Source: Psychrobacter raelei (GTDB lineage: Bacteria > Pseudomonadota > Gammaproteobacteria > Pseudomonadales > Moraxellaceae). From it: a stretch of DNA of 64,000 nucleotides. Positions 35,263-43,722 of this stretch are shown piece by piece. The translations under genes and the position numbers were made by a program. The stretch lies in assembly GCF_022631235.3 (NCBI RefSeq), contig NZ_CP093310.2, positions 2,480,001 through 2,544,000 of the forward strand, given 5' to 3'. Below the pieces are notes generated by a model. It was given only the letters and a program-made list of their open reading frames with translations. It was not told where the DNA came from and ran no database searches. The first letter of the stretch is position 1; each line of letters opens with the position of its first letter.

Positions 35263-36366
35263 TTAGCTTAGCTTGGCCAATACTGCCTCACCCATTTGTT
35301 TACAGCCTACCAAGGTTAAGCCTGTTTCATCAGCATCCATAATATCACCCGTACGCAAGCCATCATCTAGCACATCGCTTACAGCTTGCTCAATTGCCGC
35401 AGCAGAAGCTTCATGCTTAAAGGTGTAACGCAGCATCATAGCAACCGATAAGATGGTGGCTAAGGGGTTGGCTTTGTCTTGACCAGCAATGTCTGGTGCA
35501 CTGCCGTGGCAAGGCTCATACATGCCTTTACCATGCTCATCTAAGCTCGCTGATGGCAACATACCGATAGAGCCGGTCAACATGGCGGCCTCATCCGATA
35601 AGATATCGCCAAACATATTACCCGTCACCATCACATCAAACTGCTTGGGATTTTTTACCAATTGCATACAGGCATTATCGGCATACATATGGCTTAAGTC
35701 CACGTCGCTATAGTCAGCCTGTTGCAGCTTAATCATGGTCTGCTTCCAAAGCTCGGTGACCTCTAACACATTGGCTTTGTCCACTGAACATACTTTGGCG
35801 GGTGTGCCATTGGCTTTAGCACGCACTTGCGCCAAATCAAAGGCCACTTTACCAATACGCTCAATCTCAGAGGTCTTATACACCATGGTGTTGTAACCTT
35901 GCTGTTCGCCATTGTCTAAGGTGCGAATACCGCGTGGCTCCCCAAAATAAATACCACCCGTCAGCTCACGCACGATAAGCAAGTCTAGACCTGAGATGAT
36001 TTCCGGCTTTAAGCTTGAGGCATTAGCCAGCTGAGGGTACAGCTTGGCCACCCGTAAGTTGGCAAACAAACCCAGCTCACTGCGAATTTTTAATAGACCA
36101 CGCTCAGGACGAATACTGCGCTCAATGCCATCCCATTTAGGCCCACCCACAGCACCTAATAATACCGCATCTGCCGCACGGGCTTTCGCCAAAGTTTCAT
36201 CAGGCAGTGGCACGCCAGCATTATCGATAGCGATACCGCCGATATCTGCCGTCTCCAAGCTTAAACCTAAGTCAAACTTGTCATTTACAGCTTCTAATAC
36301 AGCCACAGCCTGAGTCATAATTTCAGGGCCAATGCCATCGCCAGCTAGGGTTAAAACGGTTGCCAT
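35263..36366 (-). CDS. leuB: 3-isopropylmalate dehydrogenase
   Basis: A 367-residue NAD-dependent enzyme of leucine synthesis that oxidises and decarboxylates 3-isopropylmalate. Blocks: [90 protein letters not shown] and [20 protein letters not shown]. The last residues VLAKLS fall in a run of TTAGC repeats on the DNA. It is the third gene of leuC-leuD-leuB, 86 bases after leuD. Confidence 0.97.
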   Translation of the reverse strand: MATVLTLAGDGIGPEIMTQAVAVLEAVNDKFDLGLSLETADIGGIAIDNAGVPLPDETLAKARAADAVLLGAVGGPKWDGIERSIRPERGLLKIRSELGLFANLRVAKLYPQLANASSLKPEIISGLDLLIVRELTGGIYFGEPRGIRTLDNGEQQGYNTMVYKTSEIERIGKVAFDLAQVRAKANGTPAKVCSVDKANVLEVTELWKQTMIKLQQADYSDVDLSHMYADNACMQLVKNPKQFDVMVTGNMFGDILSDEAAMLTGSIGMLPSASLDEHGKGMYEPCHGSAPDIAGQDKANPLATILSVAMMLRYTFKHEASAAAIEQAVSDVLDDGLRTGDIMDADETGLTLVGCKQMGEAVLAKLS

Positions 36367-36452
36367 AGTTGTTATTCCTAAGTTTTTATCAAATAAATTG
36401 TAATGAGCTATCGATTACGCCATCAAATGAAGTCGCGGATAAGGCCTATTGA

Positions 36453-37103
36453 TTAGGCGCGTACTTCTTTAAAAATCCAAGGCGTATTTTGCTGCATTTT
36501 GGCCTCATAAGCTTTGATCGCCTCGCTTTGCTGTAAAGTAAGACCGATATCATCGAGACCATTTAACAAACAGTGCTTACGAAACTCATCAACCTCAAAC
36601 GGATACTCTGTGCCGTCAGGGGTGACGACCACTTGACGCTCAAGGTCAGCGGTTAACTCATAGCCTTCGTTGGCAAGGCATTGCTCGAACAAGTCGTCAA
36701 CTTGCGCTTCGGTCAATACAATGGGCAACATACCATTTTTAAAGCAGTTGTTATAGAAGATATCGGCAAAGCTTGGGGCAATTACGGTGCGAAAGCCATA
36801 CTCTGATAAAGCCCAAGGTGCATGTTCACGGCTTGAGCCACAGCCGAAGTTATCACGGGCCAGCAAAATAGTTGCACCTTGATAGCGCGGTTTATTAAGC
36901 ACAAAATCAGGATTAATCGGACGCTTAGAGTTGTCTTGTCCTGGGAAGCCTTCATCCAGATAGCGCCAATCATCAAATAAATTGACGCCAAAACCTGTGC
37001 GTTTGATAGATTTTAAAAACTGCTTTGGGATAATCTGATCGGTATCCACATTCGAGCGATCAAGGGGGCATACGATGCCAGTTTGGGTATTATAAGCTTG
37101 CAT
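36453..37103 (-). CDS. leuD: isopropylmalate isomerase small subunit
   Basis: A 216-residue swivelling domain: [40 protein letters not shown] and [20 protein letters not shown] are hallmark blocks. It completes the aconitase-type active site of LeuC. It starts 56 bases after leuC. Confidence 0.97.
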   Translation of the reverse strand: MQAYNTQTGIVCPLDRSNVDTDQIIPKQFLKSIKRTGFGVNLFDDWRYLDEGFPGQDNSKRPINPDFVLNKPRYQGATILLARDNFGCGSSREHAPWALSEYGFRTVIAPSFADIFYNNCFKNGMLPIVLTEAQVDDLFEQCLANEGYELTADLERQVVVTPDGTEYPFEVDEFRKHCLLNGLDDIGLTLQQSEAIKAYEAKMQQNTPWIFKEVRA

Positions 37104-37159
37104 TAGAGGTTCCTTAACATAGGGTATCTGATAAAACGGAGTATGGCCTTAATCACTGA

Positions 37160-38596
37160 TTAAAAGCTTCGCACATCCACAAAATGACCGGCTAAGGCCG
37201 CCGCCGCCGCCATTGCTGGGCTAACTAAGTGGGTGCGACCACCATTGCCCTGACGACCCTCAAAGTTACGGTTTGAGGTTGAGGCGCAGTGTTCTTGTGG
37301 CTCAAGCTTATCAGCATTCATGGCCAAACACATTGAGCAGCCAGGCTCACGCCATTCAAATCCTGCCTCAATAAACAACTTATCTAATCCCTCTTGCTCC
37401 GCTTGCTGTTTTACCTGGCCCGAGCCGGCAACCACGATGGCTTCTTTAACGTTGGCTGCCACTTTACGGCCTTTAATCACCGATGCCGCTGAGCGCAAGT
37501 CTTCAATACGAGAGTTGGTACACGAGCCAATAAAAATACGATCAAGCTTGATATCGGTAATCGGCTGGCCTTGCTCAAGACCCATATATTGATAAGCACG
37601 CTCCCATGCCTCAGCCTGCACCTCATCTTTTGCCTGAGCTAACGTTGGAACATATTGAGTCACATCCACCACCATCTCAGGTGACGTGCCCCAAGACACT
37701 TGCGGGGCAATGTCACTGGCATCTAGCTCAACAATCGCATCAAAATGTGCGCCCTCATCTGAGTGCAAGGTATTCCAGTACTCAACCGCTTGATCCCACT
37801 GCTCACCTGTTGGTGCAAAAGGACGGCCTTTGACATATTCGATGGTGGTCTCATCCACACCAACCATGCCCACACGAGCACCAGCTTCTATGGCCATGTT
37901 ACACACAGTCATACGGCCTTCCATGCTCATGTTTTCAAATACCTCACCAGCAAACTCAATGGCATAACCGGTACCGCCTGCCGTACCAATCTTAGCAATA
38001 ATGGCCAACACCACATCTTTGGCAGTCACGCCAGCGCCTAGCTCACCATTGACACGGATCAGCATATTTTTAGATTTCTTTTGTACCAAGCACTGAGTGG
38101 CCAACACGTGTTCGACTTCAGAGGTACCAATACCATGAGCCAAACAGCCCAAAGCGCCATGCGTTGCCGTATGTGAATCACCACATACCACGGTCATACC
38201 TGGCAATACCAGGCCTTGCTCTGGGCCTACTACGTGTACGATACCTTGACGCACATCGTTGATGGTAAACTCTGCAATATTAAACTTAACGCAGTTGTCA
38301 TCCAACGTTTTGACCTGCAAGCGAGACACTTCATCTTTAATACCACTGACGCCTTCAAGACGCTCTTTGCGCACTGTGGGTACGTTATGATCAGGCGTCG
38401 CAATATTGGCTGATAGACGCCAAGGTTCACGATTGGCCAGCGCTAAACCTTCAAAAGCTTGCGGGCTAGTCACTTCATGCAACAAGTGGCGGTCAATATA
38501 AATTAGACTTGAACCGTCATCACGTTGACTGACCAAGTGCGCATCCCAAAGTTTGTCATAAAGTGTTTTTGCAGTCGTTATCGTTATTGCTGACAT
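37160..38596 (-). CDS. leuC: isopropylmalate isomerase large subunit
   Basis: A 478-residue [4Fe-4S] dehydratase converting 2- to 3-isopropylmalate. Blocks: [49 protein letters not shown] and [11 protein letters not shown]; the Cys in GSCTNS and the two in CSMC would hold the cluster. It is the first gene of the leu operon. The LysR gene diverges 331 bases upstream, in an AT-rich gap where I could not fix a promoter. Confidence 0.97.
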   Translation of the reverse strand: MSAITITTAKTLYDKLWDAHLVSQRDDGSSLIYIDRHLLHEVTSPQAFEGLALANREPWRLSANIATPDHNVPTVRKERLEGVSGIKDEVSRLQVKTLDDNCVKFNIAEFTINDVRQGIVHVVGPEQGLVLPGMTVVCGDSHTATHGALGCLAHGIGTSEVEHVLATQCLVQKKSKNMLIRVNGELGAGVTAKDVVLAIIAKIGTAGGTGYAIEFAGEVFENMSMEGRMTVCNMAIEAGARVGMVGVDETTIEYVKGRPFAPTGEQWDQAVEYWNTLHSDEGAHFDAIVELDASDIAPQVSWGTSPEMVVDVTQYVPTLAQAKDEVQAEAWERAYQYMGLEQGQPITDIKLDRIFIGSCTNSRIEDLRSAASVIKGRKVAANVKEAIVVAGSGQVKQQAEQEGLDKLFIEAGFEWREPGCSMCLAMNADKLEPQEHCASTSNRNFEGRQGNGGRTHLVSPAMAAAAALAGHFVDVRSF

Positions 38597-38927
38597 GGAA
38601 AGTATCCTTGCTGGCTTATAAAATTAAGCTCTAAATAAAAAAATCATTAATAAAAAAGGTATAAAGCGCAAGAACATTGCACCGTTGATAGCCGCTTAAC
38701 TTGTGGCGCAATTGGCCCCTCAAGGTCATTTAATCAGATTTAGCCTCTCAATATTATATATAATAATAACATTGGCTTTATAAGCGCTAAATGAGTGCAA
38801 CATAACCTGCCTTATCTATTGAGATTATAACAGCTTAGTTATATAATAATAATTGATGATTTTTATCATAAAGCAAACTTTATATTATACTTAAACTTTT
38901 AACCCTTTTGATAGTTTTAGGCTGACC

Positions 38928-39803
38928 ATGAATACCACAAATTTGACCACCTTTATCACTGTAATGCAAACGGGCAGTATTTCGGGCGCGGCTGAAAAAC
39001 TTTTTATCACCCAACCTGCTGTCAGTAAGCGCATAAAAAACCTTGAAGATGAGTTTAAGGTTACCTTATTTGATACCTTAGGTCGTGGTATCGTGCCCAC
39101 CGCTGCTGCTAATGAGCTACTGCCGCACGCCAAGCGCTGGCTGGATGATTACGATAACTTCAAGATCAATATCCAAAACTCTCAGCAAACCATTTCGGGA
39201 AAACTGGTCATTGGTACCAGTCACCATATCGGTCTTCATCACCTATCTCCAGTACTAAAACAGTTTATCCAGACCTATCCGTCTGTGCAGCTAGAGGTGC
39301 ACTTTGTGGACTCAGAAGCGGCACACAAAGCGGTGTTGGATGGTGAGCTGTCATTGGCCTTTTTGACCCTACCCCCTGTGTATGACAAACGCCTGACTTA
39401 TCATACACTTTGGTCAGACCCCCTGTTTTTTGTGACGGGGACCTTGTCGCCTTTAGCACAAAAATCCAATGTCACCTTAGAGCAACTGGCACACTACTCA
39501 GCCATCTTGCCGGCAGCCAATACGTTCACCAGTCAGATTACTTTGGCAGAGTTTGCCAAACAAAACCTAAAACCGTATGCCACCATGACTACCAACCCTC
39601 TAGAGTCTATTCGTATGCTGGTATCGGTCGGTCTAGGTTGGTCAGTATTACCGCAAACCTTGATCAACCACGAGTTGGCCTACGTTGATATGGCAAAGGA
39701 TTTAGAATTGCAGCGGCATCTTGGGGTGGTCATCAACCCAAGCTTAACCCGCTCAGCCAGTGTTGATGCGTTAATGCAAATGCTGGCACCTATTAGCTCA
39801 TAA
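38928..39803 (+). CDS. LysR-family transcriptional regulator, divergent from leuCDB
   Basis: A 291-residue regulator. The N-terminal winged helix-turn-helix reads LTTFITVMQTGSISGAAEKL, FITQPAVSKRIKNLEDEFKV, TLFDTLGRGIVPTAAANELL. The C-terminal effector domain begins at GKLVIGTSHHIGLHHLSPVL. Its place, back to back with leuC, suggests it controls leucine genes, with an isopropylmalate-type effector possible; that is inference. No T-N11-A box was fixed. A 22-base hairpin stem without a T-run lies 100 bases downstream. Confidence 0.88.
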   Translation: MNTTNLTTFITVMQTGSISGAAEKLFITQPAVSKRIKNLEDEFKVTLFDTLGRGIVPTAAANELLPHAKRWLDDYDNFKINIQNSQQTISGKLVIGTSHHIGLHHLSPVLKQFIQTYPSVQLEVHFVDSEAAHKAVLDGELSLAFLTLPPVYDKRLTYHTLWSDPLFFVTGTLSPLAQKSNVTLEQLAHYSAILPAANTFTSQITLAEFAKQNLKPYATMTTNPLESIRMLVSVGLGWSVLPQTLINHELAYVDMAKDLELQRHLGVVINPSLTRSASVDALMQMLAPISS

Positions 39804-39902
39804 GTAACTAATAAGTAGCTAATAATCCCCCTTCTTAATTTATTTGCCGCTTTATTGAGCTAATCAGTTAGCGTGCCACTTTTAGCCTCCTATGTGCTTT
39901 CT

Positions 39903-39928
39903 GCCAGCGACTGTAATCAGTCGCTGGC
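39903..39928. repeat. perfect hairpin downstream of the LysR gene
   Basis: GCCAGCGACTG and CAGTCGCTGGC form an 11-bp perfect stem with a TAAT loop. No T-run on either strand. The rest of the gap 39804-40249 holds only the terminator at 40177. Confidence 0.75.
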
Positions 39929-40176
39929 GGTGGCAGTCAACCTTATGTTAATTGTTTTTGTGAATTACGTTCGTAATCGCCTTTTTTTTACTTTATAATG
40001 CACTTATATTGCCAAAAGTTAATGGAGCGTAACCTATGCGTTGTGAATACTGAGCTGTTTATCCATTAATAGATTATTATTGGTTTTTGCACAGCAGTTT
40101 TCAGGGCATAAGGTTTAAATAAAAAAACTTTTACCTTATTACCTTAACTTTTGTTGATACTCTTTTAGTTTTTATA

Positions 40177-40215
40177 AAAAAACCATTATGATACCCATAC
40201 CATAATGGTTTTTTT
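40177..40215 (+). terminator. strong terminator in the putP leader (attenuator or small-RNA end)
   Basis: ACCATTATG and CATAATGGT form a stem with a 10-base loop flanked by an A-run and a T7 run. It ends 35 bases before the putP ATG, so any transcript from further upstream would stop here. Confidence 0.8.
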
Positions 40216-40249
40216 GTGCTTAAAAAACATATTACATAAGGATTTTGTT

Positions 40250-41746
40250 ATGAATGGAATTGAACCTGGCGTGCTCATCTCGCTCGCCCTCTACTTTTTA
40301 CTGATGATTGCCATCGGTATTTGGGCCTATTTTAAGGCCGAAAACGACTCAGAAGGCTATATGCTGGGCGGTCGTAACTTAAGCCCAGGGGTTGCCGCCT
40401 TATCTGCAGGCGCCTCAGATATGTCAGGTTGGCTATTATTAGGCCTACCCGGCTACATGTACAGCTCAGGTGTGGTTAGTATCTGGATTGCTTTAGGCTT
40501 AACCCTCGGCGCCTTTGCGAACTATCTCTTAGTGGCCCCAAGACTGCGTGTCTATACAGAAGTCGCTGACAACGCCATCACCCTGCCCGATTATTTCGCC
40601 AACCGTTTTGAAGACAAGTCTCACCTGCTTCGTGTCATCTCAGCCATCGTTATTATTTTATTCTTTACCGTGTATACTGCAGCCAGCTTAGCCGGCGGTG
40701 GTAAATTATTCGACAGCGCCCTAGGCATGTCTTATAGCACAGGCCTGTGGGTAACGGCAGGTGTGGTTGTGGCCTATACCTTATTCGGTGGCTTCTTAGC
40801 AGTTTCGACCACGGATTTTGTGCAAGGCGTCATTATGCTATTGGCGATGATTATTGTACCTGTCGTGGCCTTTACAGATTTAGGCGGTGTGGGTGCCACA
40901 ACCACAGCCATTCGCAATATTGACCCCCAAATGCTTAACATCTTTAGCGGCATGAGCTTTTTAGGCATTTTGTCATTGATGGCATGGGGTTTAGGCTATT
41001 TTGGTCAGCCACACATTATCGTACGCTTCATGGCGATTCGTTCAGTAAAAGACGTGCCAACTGCCCGTAGAATTGGTATGAGCTGGATGATTGTCAGCTT
41101 AATCGGGGCATTAATGACAGGCTTTGCTGGCCGTGCTTATGTCCAAAAAACTGCCATGACCTTAGATGACCCAGAGACCATCTTCTTAGTATTCACTAAC
41201 TTCTTATTCCATCCTTTAGTCTCAGGCTTCTTGTTAGCAGCGATTTTAGCCGCCATTATGAGTACCATATCCTCACAGTTACTGGTAGTGTCAAGCTCTC
41301 TAACCCGTGATGTATATAAATTATTCTTTGATAGACAGGCCCCAGAAGCACGTCAAGTATTGGTAGGTCGTATCTCTGTTGTCGTGGTAGCTTTGGTATC
41401 TATTTTCTTAGCTTCCGACCCTGACAGCTCAGTATTATCGCTTGTGTCTAACGCATGGGCAGGCTTTGGTGCTGCCTTTGGTCCGTTGGTTATTATTAGC
41501 TTAATGTGGAAACGTATGAACCGTAATGGTGCGCTGGCAGGTATGATTGTCGGTGCCCTAACCGTGATTATTTGGGTCTATGCAGGCATACAAACTCCTG
41601 ATGGCGTCGCTTTAAATGACTGGTTATATGCCATTATCCCAGGCTTTATTTTAAGCTCTATTGCTATTGTGGTCGTCAGCTTGGCCACTGCTGCACCAAG
41701 TGCCAAAATTCAAGCCAAATTTGAAGAGATGGAAACCAATCTATAA
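40250..41746 (+). CDS. putP: sodium/proline symporter
   Basis: A 498-residue sodium:solute symporter (SSSF family) with about 13 membrane helices. The N-terminal MNGIEPGVLISLALYFLLMI, the GYMLGGRNLSPGVAALSAGASDMSGW block, and STISSQLLVVSSSLTRDVYK (sodium-site Ser/Thr) match PutP. It imports proline as nutrient or osmoprotectant. ATG 40250 has AAGGA seven bases upstream; ATG 40205 lies within the terminator hairpin and is rejected. A perfect terminator follows. Confidence 0.95.
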   Translation: MNGIEPGVLISLALYFLLMIAIGIWAYFKAENDSEGYMLGGRNLSPGVAALSAGASDMSGWLLLGLPGYMYSSGVVSIWIALGLTLGAFANYLLVAPRLRVYTEVADNAITLPDYFANRFEDKSHLLRVISAIVIILFFTVYTAASLAGGGKLFDSALGMSYSTGLWVTAGVVVAYTLFGGFLAVSTTDFVQGVIMLLAMIIVPVVAFTDLGGVGATTTAIRNIDPQMLNIFSGMSFLGILSLMAWGLGYFGQPHIIVRFMAIRSVKDVPTARRIGMSWMIVSLIGALMTGFAGRAYVQKTAMTLDDPETIFLVFTNFLFHPLVSGFLLAAILAAIMSTISSQLLVVSSSLTRDVYKLFFDRQAPEARQVLVGRISVVVVALVSIFLASDPDSSVLSLVSNAWAGFGAAFGPLVIISLMWKRMNRNGALAGMIVGALTVIIWVYAGIQTPDGVALNDWLYAIIPGFILSSIAIVVVSLATAAPSAKIQAKFEEMETNL

Positions 41747-41783
41747 CCATAGCCTCACTTCAAACCACACTTCATCAACACCA

Positions 41784-41812
41784 AAGACCTCGCATGATGC
41801 GAGGTCTTTTTT
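41784..41812. terminator. bidirectional terminator between putP and the Slam gene
   Basis: AAAGACCTCGCAT and ATGCGAGGTCTTT are a perfect inverted repeat around one G, with T-runs; it serves both convergent genes. Confidence 0.95.
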
Positions 41813-41842
41813 ATCTAGAGATAAATGTATTTTACCTGCCCG

Positions 41843-43396
41843 CTAGAAAGTCTTAGTAAATAAAATGGTGGCTGTTTTGTCATCACGGTCATCATAGTAT
41901 TTGAAGTTACTTGAGGTCTTCTCATAATCAAATACCAAGCGTGGGGTTAAGCCTAGTACCGTCAAATCACGCTTCCAAACTTGCAACCCTAAGGAGCTGG
42001 TTTTGTCTTTGCGATGGGTATCATTGCCCTCTACGCGATAAGTTCGGTAAAAGAAATCTGCGATATCATCTGAAGGCTTATCATAGTCTTTAATAGCATA
42101 GCTTGCTGAGGCTAAAGTAGAGATACCTTGGTTCCATTCACGCCCCCAGCCCACGTTTACTGAATTTCTATCATAACTTAAGAAGCTGGTCTTATCGACA
42201 TCGTTTTTATAGCTACCCAAACCACCATAAAAATACTCGTTGGCATCTTTAATATATAGACCATTGACCCCTAAAAACAGGCCATCTGCTTCACGCAGAT
42301 CTTTGTCATCATCATCTATGGTTTCATTAGAGTACATACCTGTTGCCGTCAGCTTGAGCTTTGGCTGTACCCAACGTGAGCCACTAAGCGTCACCCCCTT
42401 TCGCCAGCTATACGGCTCTTCCCCATAAAAGCGCTTGGTCACAAAAGGACTAATAGACACATCATTTTTGGCATCATCGTAACCCAAGGCTGTCGAGGCT
42501 GTGACCAGATAATCATTATACTCACTATTATCCCAATAGCCTCTTAGTGAGGCATTACCACCCACTTCAGCATAAAAGTTTTTGTCTAGGTTAATACGTT
42601 TACTCGCACTTCCTGATACCTGCAAACCTTTGCCGGATTCAGGCTTACTTGTGGCACCTAATTGAGCATCTACAATTTGCCTTTCAGGTACCCCATTTAA
42701 GTTCTTATCATAAACATAGCTGGCAGAAGCACTAAAGCGCCACTGCTCCTGCTCTTTGATGCGCTCAATTAAGCGATCAACATTGGCCATTACCGGTGGT
42801 GGAATATCCGCGCCACGCAGCTTCTGCAACTGGTCTGCAGCAGCGGTATACTGCTTATCAGCATACAACGCTTGGGCCATATTAAGACGCACTGGATGAA
42901 AGTCAGGGTTGTCTGCCAACATGTCTTTATATATCGCAATAGCTTTTTTGTTTTGTCCTTCACTACGATATACCAAGGCATCAGCGAACTTAATTAGCAT
43001 GGGATCATTAACTTCTAATGCCCTATAATATGGGAGCAGCTCTTTAACAGTGGCCATATCCTGCGCTGCCAATGCGGCATTTAAAAACTTTGTAAAAGTT
43101 ACAGGGTCCGCTTTTAAAGCCTCTAAATCATAGCCTTGTATAGATTGAACTTTTTTGCGCTCATCTAGTGCTTTTTGTGCTTCTTGCTTAGATACGGTTG
43201 CTGTTGGTACGTTCGTGCCTAAGGTAATATCTTGGCGCTCACGTTTAATTAATTCATCTGCCTGGTCATTATTATCTCTAGTCTCCTCGATAAATCCAGG
43301 AGGAATATCGTCAGCCGCATAGACCAGAGGACTATAAACTGCGCTGAGCAATAAGGTAGAAGTGGTGAGGGTTCTTAAGAGGTGCGAATGTGTCAT
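41843..43396 (-). CDS. Slam-type surface lipoprotein assembly modulator (TPR + DUF560 barrel)
   Basis: A 517-residue outer-membrane protein. The signal peptide ends near YSPLVYA. An N-terminal periplasmic domain with TPR-like helices follows (LLPYYRALEVNDPMLIKFAD, YRSEGQNKKAIAIYKDMLAD, HPVRLNMAQALYADKQYTAA). From about residue 215 an amphipathic beta-barrel begins (WRFSASASYVYDKNLNGVPE) and ends in FTKTF, with the C-terminal Phe used for BAM insertion. This is the Slam build, known from Neisseria, Moraxella and Acinetobacter, which moves lipoproteins such as TbpB and fHbp, or secreted hemophilin-like proteins, to the surface. Immediately upstream are three genes with TbpB-type barrel modules, its probable cargo. 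A terminator (43627) separates it from them, so it likely has its own promoter in 43397-43626. Confidence 0.85.
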   Translation of the reverse strand: MTHSHLLRTLTTSTLLLSAVYSPLVYAADDIPPGFIEETRDNNDQADELIKRERQDITLGTNVPTATVSKQEAQKALDERKKVQSIQGYDLEALKADPVTFTKFLNAALAAQDMATVKELLPYYRALEVNDPMLIKFADALVYRSEGQNKKAIAIYKDMLADNPDFHPVRLNMAQALYADKQYTAAADQLQKLRGADIPPPVMANVDRLIERIKEQEQWRFSASASYVYDKNLNGVPERQIVDAQLGATSKPESGKGLQVSGSASKRINLDKNFYAEVGGNASLRGYWDNSEYNDYLVTASTALGYDDAKNDVSISPFVTKRFYGEEPYSWRKGVTLSGSRWVQPKLKLTATGMYSNETIDDDDKDLREADGLFLGVNGLYIKDANEYFYGGLGSYKNDVDKTSFLSYDRNSVNVGWGREWNQGISTLASASYAIKDYDKPSDDIADFFYRTYRVEGNDTHRKDKTSSLGLQVWKRDLTVLGLTPRLVFDYEKTSSNFKYYDDRDDKTATILFTKTF

Positions 43397-43626
43397 AGTT
43401 ATCCCTAACAGTGTTACTAAAATCCAATATTCAGTCTATTTTCTATAATTAAAGCCAAGTCCGCTTTAGTATACCTGTGTTCCTATCGAGGTATGCTGAG
43501 TCATACGACAGTAAATAATTGAGATATAAACAGTAGTCACTCATTTGACATTAAAGATATTTCAATATTTACCAAAGTATTTTACTAACTTAACTATAAG
43601 ATAATAATGATAATTTTGCGAGAAGA

Positions 43627-43651
43627 AAAAGCGCCTAATTAGGCGCTTTTT
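43627..43651. terminator. terminator between the barrel-protein gene and the Slam gene
   Basis: AAAAAGCGCCTAATTAGGCGCTTTTT is a perfect palindrome; it ends the minus-strand gene at 43723. Confidence 0.9.
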
Positions 43652-43722
43652 CTTACTATAGTGTTTAAAATAGTTAATTGAGCTTGCTTGAATTTTATAA
43701 AGATAACAAAAGTCTGCTTACT

